A stretch of 64,000 nucleotides of DNA, from contig NZ_MAUJ01000008.1 of assembly GCF_001696455.1 (NCBI RefSeq), positions 210,823-274,822 of the forward strand, read 5' to 3'. A program made the position numbers and the translations under genes. Of the stretch, positions 40,324-48,582 are shown one piece after another (the stretch's first letter is position 1; every line of letters starts with the position of its first letter). A model generated the notes under the pieces. It ran no database searches and was not told the origin of the DNA. It worked only from the letters and a program-made list of their open reading frames with translations. Source of the stretch: Pseudoalteromonas luteoviolacea (GTDB lineage Bacteria; Pseudomonadota; Gammaproteobacteria; Enterobacterales; Alteromonadaceae).

Positions 40324-41571
40324 ATGGACGTCGTAAAATCAAAAGCTGTCATGCCAAAACACGCTCTCAAGAGAAAAATCATGGCTATGGTCGTCTTTGC
40401 CTCTGGGCTAGGCGGTGTGTTTCACTTTACTTCATCAACAAGTGCCACCAGCTTGCAACAAAACAGTTTGATTGTTGCAGCAGTTCAGCGGGGGGATTTA
40501 GCTATTCAGGTAGATGGATATGGCGTCCTACGCTCCAATCAACAAAAGCTGTTAAGTGCACAAAGTAGTGCCACGGTCAGTGAAATCCTGCTGCGTCCAG
40601 GTGCGGTTGTTGCACCCGACTCTGTGATTTTAAGAATGCAAGATCCCGACCTGAAACAGTCGATTGAAACAGCACGCATGGCACTTGAAGAGCAAGAGGC
40701 TAATTTGCGTCGTCAAAAGCTTGCCAACCAGCGAGAGCGTTTGTCTGAAAAAGCCACGCAAGCGCAATTAGAAAGCGAGTATCAATCGCTGGTGCTACGT
40801 CGCCAAGCACAGCAAGTGCTTCGGGAACAAGGCGTTATCCCTGCCATTGATGTAAAAACTGCCGAGCTCGAAGAACAGCAACTCGGTGCACGTACCGAAT
40901 TGCAGCGCCAACGCATTTCGCAACTGGCACAATTACACCAAGAAGACATCGAAATATCTCAACAGCAGGTAAACCAAGCGCGCTCAAATTTGGCAAGACT
41001 AGAGCAACGCGCTCAGCAACTCGAAGTCACTGCCGGGATCAGCGGCACTATCCAACGCCTCGCGGTTGAGCTTGGTCAAAGCGTGTCGGCAGGACAAGAA
41101 TTAGCACAAGTGGGGAGCAACTCAGACTTACAAGCGCTGATCCGCGTACCGCAGTCAAAAGCGGAGCAAATAAAAGTCGGACAATCCGCAACTATCGATA
41201 CCCGACGTGAACGCGTTCCTGCGGCCGTTACTCGGATCACGCCACAAGTGCAAGATGGCACTATCGAAGTGGAACTGTCTTTTACCGAGGGAGTACCTGA
41301 GTCGGCTAGACCAGAATTAAGCGTAGAAGCTGAGATCCTCACAAATCAATTAAGCAACACTTTATATGTCGAGCGACCAGCAAATAAACAAGCCCATAGC
41401 GCAACCGAGCTTTACATCATCGACGGGGATCAAGCTGTTGCAACCACAGTGCGATTCGGCGAAGACGCAGGTCGACACTTGCAAATTCTACAAGGTGCGC
41501 AAGAAAACCAGCGTGTCATTCTCTCTGATATGACCAAGCACAGTGAACATAAGGCCATCACGTTACTTTGA
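40324..41571 (+). CDS. periplasmic adaptor (HlyD/MacA family) of an ABC efflux system
   Basis: 415 residues. An N-terminal membrane anchor (~20-38) is followed by a barrel-sandwich segment starting AVQRGDLAIQVDGYG, a long coiled-coil hairpin (~115-225, Gln/Arg/Glu-rich), the second lipoyl half (VTAGISGTIQRLAVELGQSVSAGQ) and beta-barrel domain. This is the membrane-fusion protein build, linking an inner-membrane transporter to an outer-membrane channel. It is the first gene after the sigma-54 promoter. No outer-membrane TolC gene is in the window. Confidence 0.9.
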   Translation: MDVVKSKAVMPKHALKRKIMAMVVFASGLGGVFHFTSSTSATSLQQNSLIVAAVQRGDLAIQVDGYGVLRSNQQKLLSAQSSATVSEILLRPGAVVAPDSVILRMQDPDLKQSIETARMALEEQEANLRRQKLANQRERLSEKATQAQLESEYQSLVLRRQAQQVLREQGVIPAIDVKTAELEEQQLGARTELQRQRISQLAQLHQEDIEISQQQVNQARSNLARLEQRAQQLEVTAGISGTIQRLAVELGQSVSAGQELAQVGSNSDLQALIRVPQSKAEQIKVGQSATIDTRRERVPAAVTRITPQVQDGTIEVELSFTEGVPESARPELSVEAEILTNQLSNTLYVERPANKQAHSATELYIIDGDQAVATTVRFGEDAGRHLQILQGAQENQRVILSDMTKHSEHKAITLL

Positions 41572-41606
41572 ACCCAATAACAAGAATTAAAAGAAAGGAT
41601 TTAAAC

Positions 41607-42338
41607 ATGAAAGAAAGCGTATTAACCATGTCAGGTGTGACCAAAGTATTCAGCACCGAAGAAATGGAAACCCATGCATTAAGAGGCATAGATCTCACCA
41701 TTTATCGCGGAGACTTTGTCTCCATCTGTGGCCCATCAGGCTGCGGTAAATCCACGCTACTCTCTATCTTAGGGCTGTTAGATATGCCCAGTTCTGGTCA
41801 GTACCAAATTGAAGGAGAAGAAGTGAGCCAATTGACGTTGGCGCAGTCGGCATATATTCGCAATGAAAAAGTCGGTTTCATATTCCAGTCGTTCAACCTG
41901 ATTGATGAACTGACGGTCTATGACAATGTCGCACTACCGCTTAGGTATCGTAAAGAGCCCATGCCAGAAGAGCAGATCAAACAAGCCGTGGAAGCTTGCC
42001 TTGCTAAAGTAGATATGAGCCATCGTGCGAGCCACAAGCCCAACCAACTTTCCGGTGGTCAACAACAACGTATTGCTATTGCCAGAGCACTGGTTGGACA
42101 GCCGAGCATGCTGCTAGTCGATGAACCGACAGGTAACCTAGATTCAATCAACGGCGATGCAGTGATGGCCATGCTGCAACAGCTCAATGCCGAAGGCACC
42201 ACCTTGTGTATGGTGACGCACGATCCGCGCTATGCCGATATGGCAACTCGGCAACTCCATTTGCTCGATGGCAAAATCATCGACAGCGAAGAGCATAGCG
42301 ACTCCAAGCATGCGTTTGAAATTCCACTTGCACAGTAA
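41607..42338 (+). CDS. ABC transporter ATP-binding protein (MacB/LolD-like)
   Basis: 243 residues from ATG 41607, which has AAAGGA eight bases ahead. Walker A GPSGCGKST, Q-loop FIFQSFNL, signature LSGGQQQRIAIARAL, Walker B MLLVDEPTGNLD and the H-loop MVTHDPRYA are all intact. The sequence class is that of the LolD/MacB/FtsE lipoprotein and macrolide exporters. Sits between adaptor and permease. Confidence 0.94.
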   Translation: MKESVLTMSGVTKVFSTEEMETHALRGIDLTIYRGDFVSICGPSGCGKSTLLSILGLLDMPSSGQYQIEGEEVSQLTLAQSAYIRNEKVGFIFQSFNLIDELTVYDNVALPLRYRKEPMPEEQIKQAVEACLAKVDMSHRASHKPNQLSGGQQQRIAIARALVGQPSMLLVDEPTGNLDSINGDAVMAMLQQLNAEGTTLCMVTHDPRYADMATRQLHLLDGKIIDSEEHSDSKHAFEIPLAQ

Positions 42339-42350
42339 GTAGGTGCCATT

Positions 42351-44789
42351 ATGTTGAAACACAATCTATTAATCGCGATCAAGAGCCTAACAAGAGTTAA
42401 AAGCTATGCACTGACCATCATCATGACCTTGGGTGTCACGTTAGGTGTGATGGTGGCGATGTACAATCTGAACTACCAAATCATCGCGGCCCCACTTCCT
42501 TACCCTGATCAAGATAGGCTCTTCTTAGTCCAAGGCCAACTGCTGGCTGACGGTGAAGTAAAGCGTGAAAACTACCTACCCTTTTTAGGCGCGATTGAAA
42601 CTTATAAAGATACGCACCCAGGTATCGAGGCTTTTGCGCTACATAATATCAGTATTGATGTTGAGCAAAGCCTACCAAACAGCCCAACCTTCAATACAGG
42701 CGCCATCACACCTGAATATATGCAGATCATTGATGCGCCACTGGCATTGGGACGTCACTTTACCAAAGAGGAAGGGCTCAACAGCAATCAACCTGTTGCC
42801 ATTATCTCCCACGATGTCTGGCAGACACACTTCGGTGGTAGCAGTGAAGTACTTAACCGTTCTGTGACTTTCAAAGGTATTAGCTTTATCATCGTTGGCG
42901 TAACTGCCGAATACTTCGCTGAGCCTGTATTAGCAACCCCCTCTTGGCGCACCGATGTGTGGCTCCCTTACGACTATCGCGACACCCCAGATCCGCTTTG
43001 GACATTTTCCTCAAATCAGGTTCACTTGGTCGGTAAATTAGCCAAAGATGCGGAAATCAACCGTACTCAGCTAGCACTCAATAACTGGGTGATGGCACGA
43101 TACCCGGCAGCAGTTGCAGATGATCCCACTGTCGCAAATACTGAGGTAAAATGGCGTTTTACCACTTACAAAGCGCGTATTATTGGCGAAGCAGGTAATA
43201 CCAGTGTCATGATGCTCGCAGGCAGTGTGGTCCTGCTGCTGATTGCCCTCAGTAACATCGGTAACCTCGTATTATCTCGCGCTGTAGAGCAACAACGTGC
43301 CTTTGCCATTCAAGCCGCATTAGGTGCGCAGCCTCAGCATTTGTTCAAACAAGTACTGGTCGAATTAGCTTTGCTATTCGCGGCCGCACTCGTTGTTGCC
43401 ACCGGTATTGTGAGCCTTATTTTGGGTTTATTAAAAGCTGGATATGCAGGCCCACTTGCACGTTTAGATGAACTAAGCTTGAACCTGAACACTGTGCTAT
43501 TTGCGATTGCCTTAACATCCATGCTTAATTTTGCACTCGCTTGGGTAGTCAGTAAGCAACTTAATTACAATGCCATTATTGGCGCACTGCAAAGCAGTGG
43601 TAAGGGTTCTGGCGTGCAAGTATCTAAGCGTACGCGCCAAGTACTGGTATCAATGCAGGTCTTTTTTTGCATCTCTCTGCTCGTGTTATGTGTGAGCATT
43701 TTCAAACAAAGCTGGGCTCAGCTCACTGCACCAACCCATATCAAGACCGAAAATACCTCACAGATTGCTTTGAACGTTGGCACTTTACTCACTGAGGTGT
43801 CTCCAGAACAACGTACCACACTGGTGCTTGAAGCAACTGAACGACTTAACCAACACAGTGACATTGTGCGTGCCGGTGTTGGTAGTTATCCGCCTATCTC
43901 CTATTGGTTAGAGCAGTTCTCTACATATCACTCGCAGTTACAGCCCGGCATGAATAAGCCCGTCGTAACACACAAACGAGTCTGGGGAACACGCGCTTAT
44001 TTTGAAACATTCGGCTTGAGCTTAACGCAAGGGCGACACTTTACCGATGCGGAGGCCAGAGATAGAGCCCCCGTGGTGATCATCAATCAATTTATGGCTG
44101 ACATGATAAAAGCGTCTGGACAAGACCCGATTGGTGCAAAGCTCTATGGACGCAACGCCAGTGATCCCATCACGGTAGTGGGCATCGTCGGTAATTTGAA
44201 TTTACCAAACCAACCGCCAATTTCACGAACCTATCGCCCTCGCGTGATTACCGGATACCCAATTGTTGTCGTCGAAACCAAACCCAACGCGCAGCTATCT
44301 AGGCAAGGTATTAATGACATACTGGCACAAGTACATTCTCAAATACGCGTTTATGACTTACAAACCACAGAGCAGATTTTATCCTCACACCTTAAATCAC
44401 AACGCGTTGCGAGTATTTTTACTATCGCGCTTTCAGTGGTCGCAGTGATATTAGCAGGTATTGGTATTTACGGCGTATTTAGCTATGCCATAGCCTTAAG
44501 ACGCTATGAGCTAGGCATTAGAATGTCAATTGGTGCAACGCCCGCGGCAATTTTTCAACTGGTACTGACAGAAAACATGCAACCCTTTCTAATCGCAGCC
44601 GCTGCGGCCACCAGTGCATTACTAATCGGTTACTTTAGTGCAGCGTCAACACCCATCATGCAAATGATGAACGTATGGAGCTGGTTAATCCCTGTCGTCT
44701 TGATAGCAAGTCTGGTCATCGGTATCACCCTGCTATCGGCTTGGAGTATTATTCGCCAACCAGCACAGTACGCATTAAAAGGCGCTTAA
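42351..44789 (+). CDS. ABC transporter permease (MacB-PCD/FtsX family), two FtsX modules
   Basis: 812 residues. An N-terminal membrane helix (~20-40) leads into a large periplasmic MacB core domain (~45-260), then three FtsX helices (~285-400), an extra helix (~425-445), a second periplasmic domain and a second FtsX module (~690-810; SYAIALRRYELGIRMSIGA, the EIGIRKAlGA-type motif). Such duplicated permeases can act as single-chain dimers, unlike MacB, which dimerises. Together with the preceding two genes it should form an export pump for a peptide, antibiotic or lipid. Confidence 0.9.
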   Translation: MLKHNLLIAIKSLTRVKSYALTIIMTLGVTLGVMVAMYNLNYQIIAAPLPYPDQDRLFLVQGQLLADGEVKRENYLPFLGAIETYKDTHPGIEAFALHNISIDVEQSLPNSPTFNTGAITPEYMQIIDAPLALGRHFTKEEGLNSNQPVAIISHDVWQTHFGGSSEVLNRSVTFKGISFIIVGVTAEYFAEPVLATPSWRTDVWLPYDYRDTPDPLWTFSSNQVHLVGKLAKDAEINRTQLALNNWVMARYPAAVADDPTVANTEVKWRFTTYKARIIGEAGNTSVMMLAGSVVLLLIALSNIGNLVLSRAVEQQRAFAIQAALGAQPQHLFKQVLVELALLFAAALVVATGIVSLILGLLKAGYAGPLARLDELSLNLNTVLFAIALTSMLNFALAWVVSKQLNYNAIIGALQSSGKGSGVQVSKRTRQVLVSMQVFFCISLLVLCVSIFKQSWAQLTAPTHIKTENTSQIALNVGTLLTEVSPEQRTTLVLEATERLNQHSDIVRAGVGSYPPISYWLEQFSTYHSQLQPGMNKPVVTHKRVWGTRAYFETFGLSLTQGRHFTDAEARDRAPVVIINQFMADMIKASGQDPIGAKLYGRNASDPITVVGIVGNLNLPNQPPISRTYRPRVITGYPIVVVETKPNAQLSRQGINDILAQVHSQIRVYDLQTTEQILSSHLKSQRVASIFTIALSVVAVILAGIGIYGVFSYAIALRRYELGIRMSIGATPAAIFQLVLTENMQPFLIAAAAATSALLIGYFSAASTPIMQMMNVWSWLIPVVLIASLVIGITLLSAWSIIRQPAQYALKGA

Positions 44790-45031
44790 CCATCTCTCAA
44801 ACCAGCCGTCAATCAGCATGCAATATCATGATAATTTTCTTTCTGAGATGTTGTTTCTAGTTTGTTATGGCGGCTGATTTATTTATCTTACCTCTGGGTC
44901 GTATAAATGGACTATGTTTAACTTGTGAGCTCGTATTGCTATCCGCGTCTAGCGATGCAAATCCTGTATTTTTATACTCGTGTAATGTGCTCGAGTGGTT
45001 AATAAACCATTCAATAGGTCCTTTTATGGAT
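44790..45031. other. intergenic region upstream of the glnA control sites
   Basis: No convincing gene, and no clear terminator for the export operon. The glnA regulatory sites follow. Confidence 0.4.
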
Positions 45032-45048
45032 TGCACCATAATAGTGCA
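45032..45048. promoter_or_regulatory. NtrC site 1 upstream of glnA
   Basis: TGCACCATAATAGTGCA fits the NtrC dyad TGCAC-N7-GTGCA exactly. Its centre is about 129 bp before the predicted sigma-54 transcription start. Confidence 0.85.
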
Positions 45049-45051
45049 ACA

Positions 45052-45068
45052 TGTACTGATGTGGTGCA
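45052..45068. promoter_or_regulatory. NtrC site 2 upstream of glnA
   Basis: TGTACT-GATGT-GGTGCA matches TGCACT-N5-GGTGCA with one mismatch. Its centre is 20 bp from site 1, roughly two helical turns, allowing cooperative NtrC oligomers. Confidence 0.75.
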
Positions 45069-45142
45069 CCCATTTAGGTCAATCATGTCTTTCAGGGCCA
45101 TTTAAAACTAAATAATCCAAATTATACAATGAGTTACATTAT

Positions 45143-45158
45143 TGGCACAGATCACGCT
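45143..45158 (+). promoter_or_regulatory. sigma-54 promoter of glnA
   Basis: TGGCAC-AGATC-ACGCT has a perfect -24 half and the conserved GC at -12, with the required 10-bp GG-to-GC spacing. Predicted transcription start ~45169, 51 bp before the glnA ATG. Confidence 0.8.
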
Positions 45159-45219
45159 TAAAAGAGCGCAGTTAAGCAAATTATTGCAGCAAAAAATAAC
45201 CCATCGAGTCGGAGGACAC

Positions 45220-46626
45220 ATGTCACAATCGGTTTTAGATTTTATTAAAGAGAATGAAGTAAAGTTTGTAGATTTACGCTTCACGGACACAAAAGGTAAA
45301 GAGCAACACGTTTCAATCCCACATCATCAAGCCGATGAAGACTTCTTTGAAGATGGTAAAATGTTCGATGGCTCATCAATCGCTGGTTGGAAAGGCATTA
45401 ACGAATCTGACATGGTATTAATGCCTGATGCGAGCACTGTAAAGCTTGACCCGTTTGCAGAAGAAACAACGATGATTGTACGTTGTGATGTTCTTGAACC
45501 TTCTACAATGCAAGGTTACGAGCGTGACCCGCGTTCTGTCGCAAAGCGCGCAGAAGATTACATGCGCTCTACTGGTATCGCAGACACAGTACTATTCGGC
45601 CCAGAGCCAGAGTTCTTCCTTTTTGACGATGTTAAGTACAAGACTGATATGTCAGGCTCTATGTACTCAATCGATGCAGAAGAAGCGTCTTGGAACTCTG
45701 ACAAGAGCTACGACGAAGGCAACACAGGCCACCGTCCAGGCGTAAAAGGTGGTTACTTCCCAGTAGCACCTGTTGATTCTTCACAAGATTGGAGAAGTGC
45801 AACGTGTCTAGTACTTGAAGAGTTTGGTCAAGTTGTTGAAGCGCATCACCATGAAGTTGCAACAGCAGGTCAAAATGAGATCGCGACTCGCTTCAATACA
45901 ATGGTTATTAAAGCGGACGAAATCCAAGAGATGAAATACGTTATCCACAATATGGCGCACCACTACGGTAAAACGGCAACATTCATGCCTAAGCCTGTTG
46001 TAGGTGATAACGGCTCTGGTATGCACTGTCACCAGTCACTAGGTAAAGATGGTCAAAACATCTTTGCAGGCGACAAGTATGGCGGTCTATCAGAAGATGC
46101 CCTTTACTACATCGGCGGTATCATCAAGCACGCTAAAGCAATCAATGCATTTGCAAACGCGTCTACTAACTCGTACAAGCGCCTAGTACCTGGCTTCGAA
46201 GCACCTGTTATGCTTGCTTACTCTGCACGTAACCGTTCAGCTTCAATCCGTATTCCGGTTGTTCCTTCAGAGAAAGCACGTCGTATCGAAGTACGTTTCC
46301 CTGACCCAACAGCGAACCCTTACCTTGCTTTCTCTGCAATGCTAATGGCTGGCCTTGACGGTATCAAAAACAAAATCCACCCTGGCGACGCAATGGATAA
46401 AGATCTTTACGATCTACCTGCTGAAGAAGCAGCTGAAATCCCAACTGTTGCAGCATCACTAGAAGAAGCATTGGCATCACTTGATGCGGACCGTGAATTC
46501 TTAACGCAGGGCGGTGTATTTACTGACGACTTAATCGATGCATACATTGCACTTAAGTCTCAAGAAGTTGAGAAATTAAACATGACAACTCACCCAGTTG
46601 AGTTCGAAATGTACTACAGCGTTTAA
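45220..46626 (+). CDS. glnA: glutamine synthetase type I
   Basis: 468 residues (E. coli 469). ATP-dependent amidation of glutamate, the main entry of ammonia. The start at ATG 45220 is preceded by GGAGGA; upstream in-frame codons lie inside the sigma-54 promoter. Visible blocks: DGSSIAGWKGINESDM, the ATP loop KPVVGDNGSGMHCHQS, NRSASIRIPV and the adenylylation-site context KDLYDLPAEE with its Tyr. Adenylylation by GlnE is therefore expected in addition to NtrC control. The gene ends at a strong terminator. Confidence 0.97.
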   Translation: MSQSVLDFIKENEVKFVDLRFTDTKGKEQHVSIPHHQADEDFFEDGKMFDGSSIAGWKGINESDMVLMPDASTVKLDPFAEETTMIVRCDVLEPSTMQGYERDPRSVAKRAEDYMRSTGIADTVLFGPEPEFFLFDDVKYKTDMSGSMYSIDAEEASWNSDKSYDEGNTGHRPGVKGGYFPVAPVDSSQDWRSATCLVLEEFGQVVEAHHHEVATAGQNEIATRFNTMVIKADEIQEMKYVIHNMAHHYGKTATFMPKPVVGDNGSGMHCHQSLGKDGQNIFAGDKYGGLSEDALYYIGGIIKHAKAINAFANASTNSYKRLVPGFEAPVMLAYSARNRSASIRIPVVPSEKARRIEVRFPDPTANPYLAFSAMLMAGLDGIKNKIHPGDAMDKDLYDLPAEEAAEIPTVAASLEEALASLDADREFLTQGGVFTDDLIDAYIALKSQEVEKLNMTTHPVEFEMYYSV

Positions 46627-46727
46627 TCGCTTAAACATACCAGCAGTAAGCAGTGGTAGGCAGCTACCAAGCGCAGTGTTTACTGCTATTTAAGTATATT
46701 CTGCGCTCTTAAATCATATGTGTTCTC

Positions 46728-46752
46728 AAGCCCGCTTAATGCGGGCTTTTTT
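46728..46752 (+). terminator. Rho-independent terminator of glnA
   Basis: AAGCCCGC-ttaat-GCGGGCTT followed by TTTT; about 100 bp after the stop codon. Confidence 0.92.
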
Positions 46753-46874
46753 ATGGCAAAACAGTGTTAAACACACTACAGTTAGTGAGTGGACGTTAGT
46801 AGTTGCACTATTGTAAAAATTACACAATGATGGTCCGTGTTTGACACTTTTAAAATTTACTCAGTGAGGTTGCC

Positions 46875-47384
46875 GTGGCTCGCCTTTGGTTATTGATAGC
46901 TTTGTGTTTGATCTGCTCAGATGCGTATGCAGATAAAAAGGTTTATCGTTGGAAAGATCAAAACGGTAACTGGGTTTATTCTGACACACCAAGAAAAGGG
47001 GCCAAAGAAGTCAAAATTAACACCAACTTTTTAACTATGCCAGCAACTGACACATCGGTTTTAACCACCTCACAATCTGCATCTGGACAAGCTTATAAAG
47101 CTGCAATTATTGCCCCTAATCATAAGCAAACTTTGCGGGATAATACCGGCAGCGTATACGTCAGTGGTCAAATTACACCAAGATTTGCCAAAGACTTTAC
47201 CGTACAGCTGTATTTGGATGGTAAACCAACGGGACCCAAACAGCATACTGTCACCTTCGCATTACGAAATGTGCCACGCGGTGAGCATTCACTGCAACTA
47301 ATGGTGTTCAATGGCAAGAATGAAGTCGTCACAAAAAGTGATGAAACTATTTTTTACTTGCATAAAGCTTCTGTCAATAATTAG
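46875..47384 (+). CDS. DUF4124-domain exported protein
   Basis: 169 residues from GTG 46875, with GAGG five bases upstream. A Sec signal peptide (LWLLIALCLICSDAYA) is followed at once by a DUF4124 domain (KKVYRWKDQNGNWVYSDTPRKG), a small WW-like fold common in envelope proteins of gammaproteobacteria. The rest is probably an immunoglobulin-like beta domain (VYVSGQITPRFAKDFTVQLYLDG, ending GEHSLQLMVFNGKNEVV). Function unknown. It lies between glnA and glnL, with its own upstream gap, and is not obviously part of nitrogen control. Confidence 0.8.
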   Translation: MARLWLLIALCLICSDAYADKKVYRWKDQNGNWVYSDTPRKGAKEVKINTNFLTMPATDTSVLTTSQSASGQAYKAAIIAPNHKQTLRDNTGSVYVSGQITPRFAKDFTVQLYLDGKPTGPKQHTVTFALRNVPRGEHSLQLMVFNGKNEVVTKSDETIFYLHKASVNN

Positions 47385-47476
47385 TCCAGCCAAACGGTTT
47401 ATTGTCAGCAATACACACAAAAGAACGACTTTATAAACAAAATAACCATTCGACACAGGATTGTGTTACATTAACA

Positions 47477-47493
47477 TGCACCAACTTGGTGCA
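47477..47493. promoter_or_regulatory. NtrC site at the glnL promoter
   Basis: TGCACCAACTTGGTGCA is a perfect dyad TGCACC-N5-GGTGCA. It ends 12 bp before the glnL start. In E. coli an NtrC site at the glnL promoter mediates repression of glnLG; the position here allows the same. Confidence 0.85.
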
Positions 47494-47505
47494 AGGCGAC
47501 CCACT

Positions 47506-48582
47506 ATGGAACAAGCATCTCCCTCTATACTGCAAGAACTTTGGCAAAATTTATCAACCTCCGTCATTTTGCTAGATGAAGATTTAAGGATCCACTATGC
47601 CAATAATAGCGCCAGTGAACTGCTGGGCCTTGGCCAGAAACGATTGATCGCTCAGCCATTTGAAAGTATTTTTCACCATCATTTAATTGACCTTAAACGC
47701 CTTAAGCAATATGTGTTAGACGATGGCATTGACTGCCAGCAGCACAAGGTAGACGTGGTTTTTATTGATAATAGGGCCAGCACAATTAGCTTATTTGCGC
47801 GTAAGCTCTGCTTTGACAATCAAAATTATATTCAGCTTGAATGTCGGCGCATTGATGAAGAACTGCGCTTTGATAAAGCCTTCAACCAAGCCCACCAATA
47901 CCAAGCTGCTCGGAACCTTATTCGTGGATTAGCCCATGAAATTAAAAACCCTTTGGGCGGGATCAGAGGAGCGGCGCAATTATTGCAGTATGAGGTTGAT
48001 CAGCAAGAGCGCGATGAGTGTGCACAGCTCATTATTGCCCAAGCCGATCGCCTTAGGGAGCTTGTGGATAGGCTTTTAGGTCCCAATGAATTACCTAAAA
48101 AAACATTCTGTAATATTCACAAAGTACTGGAGTCGATCTTAAAGCTCAGCGCCTTGGAGTCTGAACAATCCGTGTCGCTGAGAAAGGACTATGATCCGAG
48201 CATCCCTGATATTTGCCTCGATGAAGCAAAGATACAACAAGTCGTACTCAATATAGTGCGCAACGCGCAGCAAGCGCTAAATGGACAAGGTGAAATCCGA
48301 GTAACAACGCGAATATGTCATCGTGTCAGACGTGGCAAACTGATGTTGAGAAAGGCCTTACTCATAAAAATTGCAGACAACGGACCAGGGATAGACGAGT
48401 CACTCAAAGCGACTCTTTTTTATCCGATGGTCACAAATAAAGAGGGAGGTTCAGGCCTTGGACTATCTATCGCGCAAACTTTGGTAGAGCAACATCGCGG
48501 CTTTATTGAATGTGACAGTTGGCCTGGACATACAGAATTTTGTATTTATTTACCCTTTGAAGACGAGCTAGGGAGCAAATAA
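47506..48582 (+). CDS. glnL: nitrogen regulation sensor kinase NtrB
   Basis: 358 residues from ATG 47506, chosen because upstream codons would overlap the NtrC operator. NtrB phosphorylates and dephosphorylates NtrC in response to PII. A cytoplasmic PAS domain (~8-110; VILLDEDLRIHYANNSASELLGL) precedes the H-box GLAHEIKNPLGGIRGAAQLL and the ATPase domain (NIVRNAQQAL, DNGPGI, GGSGLGLSIAQ). No membrane segments, as expected. Its stop overlaps the glnG start (TAATG). Confidence 0.95.
   Translation: MEQASPSILQELWQNLSTSVILLDEDLRIHYANNSASELLGLGQKRLIAQPFESIFHHHLIDLKRLKQYVLDDGIDCQQHKVDVVFIDNRASTISLFARKLCFDNQNYIQLECRRIDEELRFDKAFNQAHQYQAARNLIRGLAHEIKNPLGGIRGAAQLLQYEVDQQERDECAQLIIAQADRLRELVDRLLGPNELPKKTFCNIHKVLESILKLSALESEQSVSLRKDYDPSIPDICLDEAKIQQVVLNIVRNAQQALNGQGEIRVTTRICHRVRRGKLMLRKALLIKIADNGPGIDESLKATLFYPMVTNKEGGSGLGLSIAQTLVEQHRGFIECDSWPGHTEFCIYLPFEDELGSK

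Noticed and set aside
44867..45115. Open frame of 82 codons upstream of glnA
   Set aside because: It overlaps both NtrC sites, has no family resemblance and no convincing ribosome-binding site.
45142..45219. TTG-started N-terminal extension of GlnA
   Set aside because: It lies within the sigma-54 promoter and leader; ATG 45220 has a strong GGAGGA site and gives the family length.
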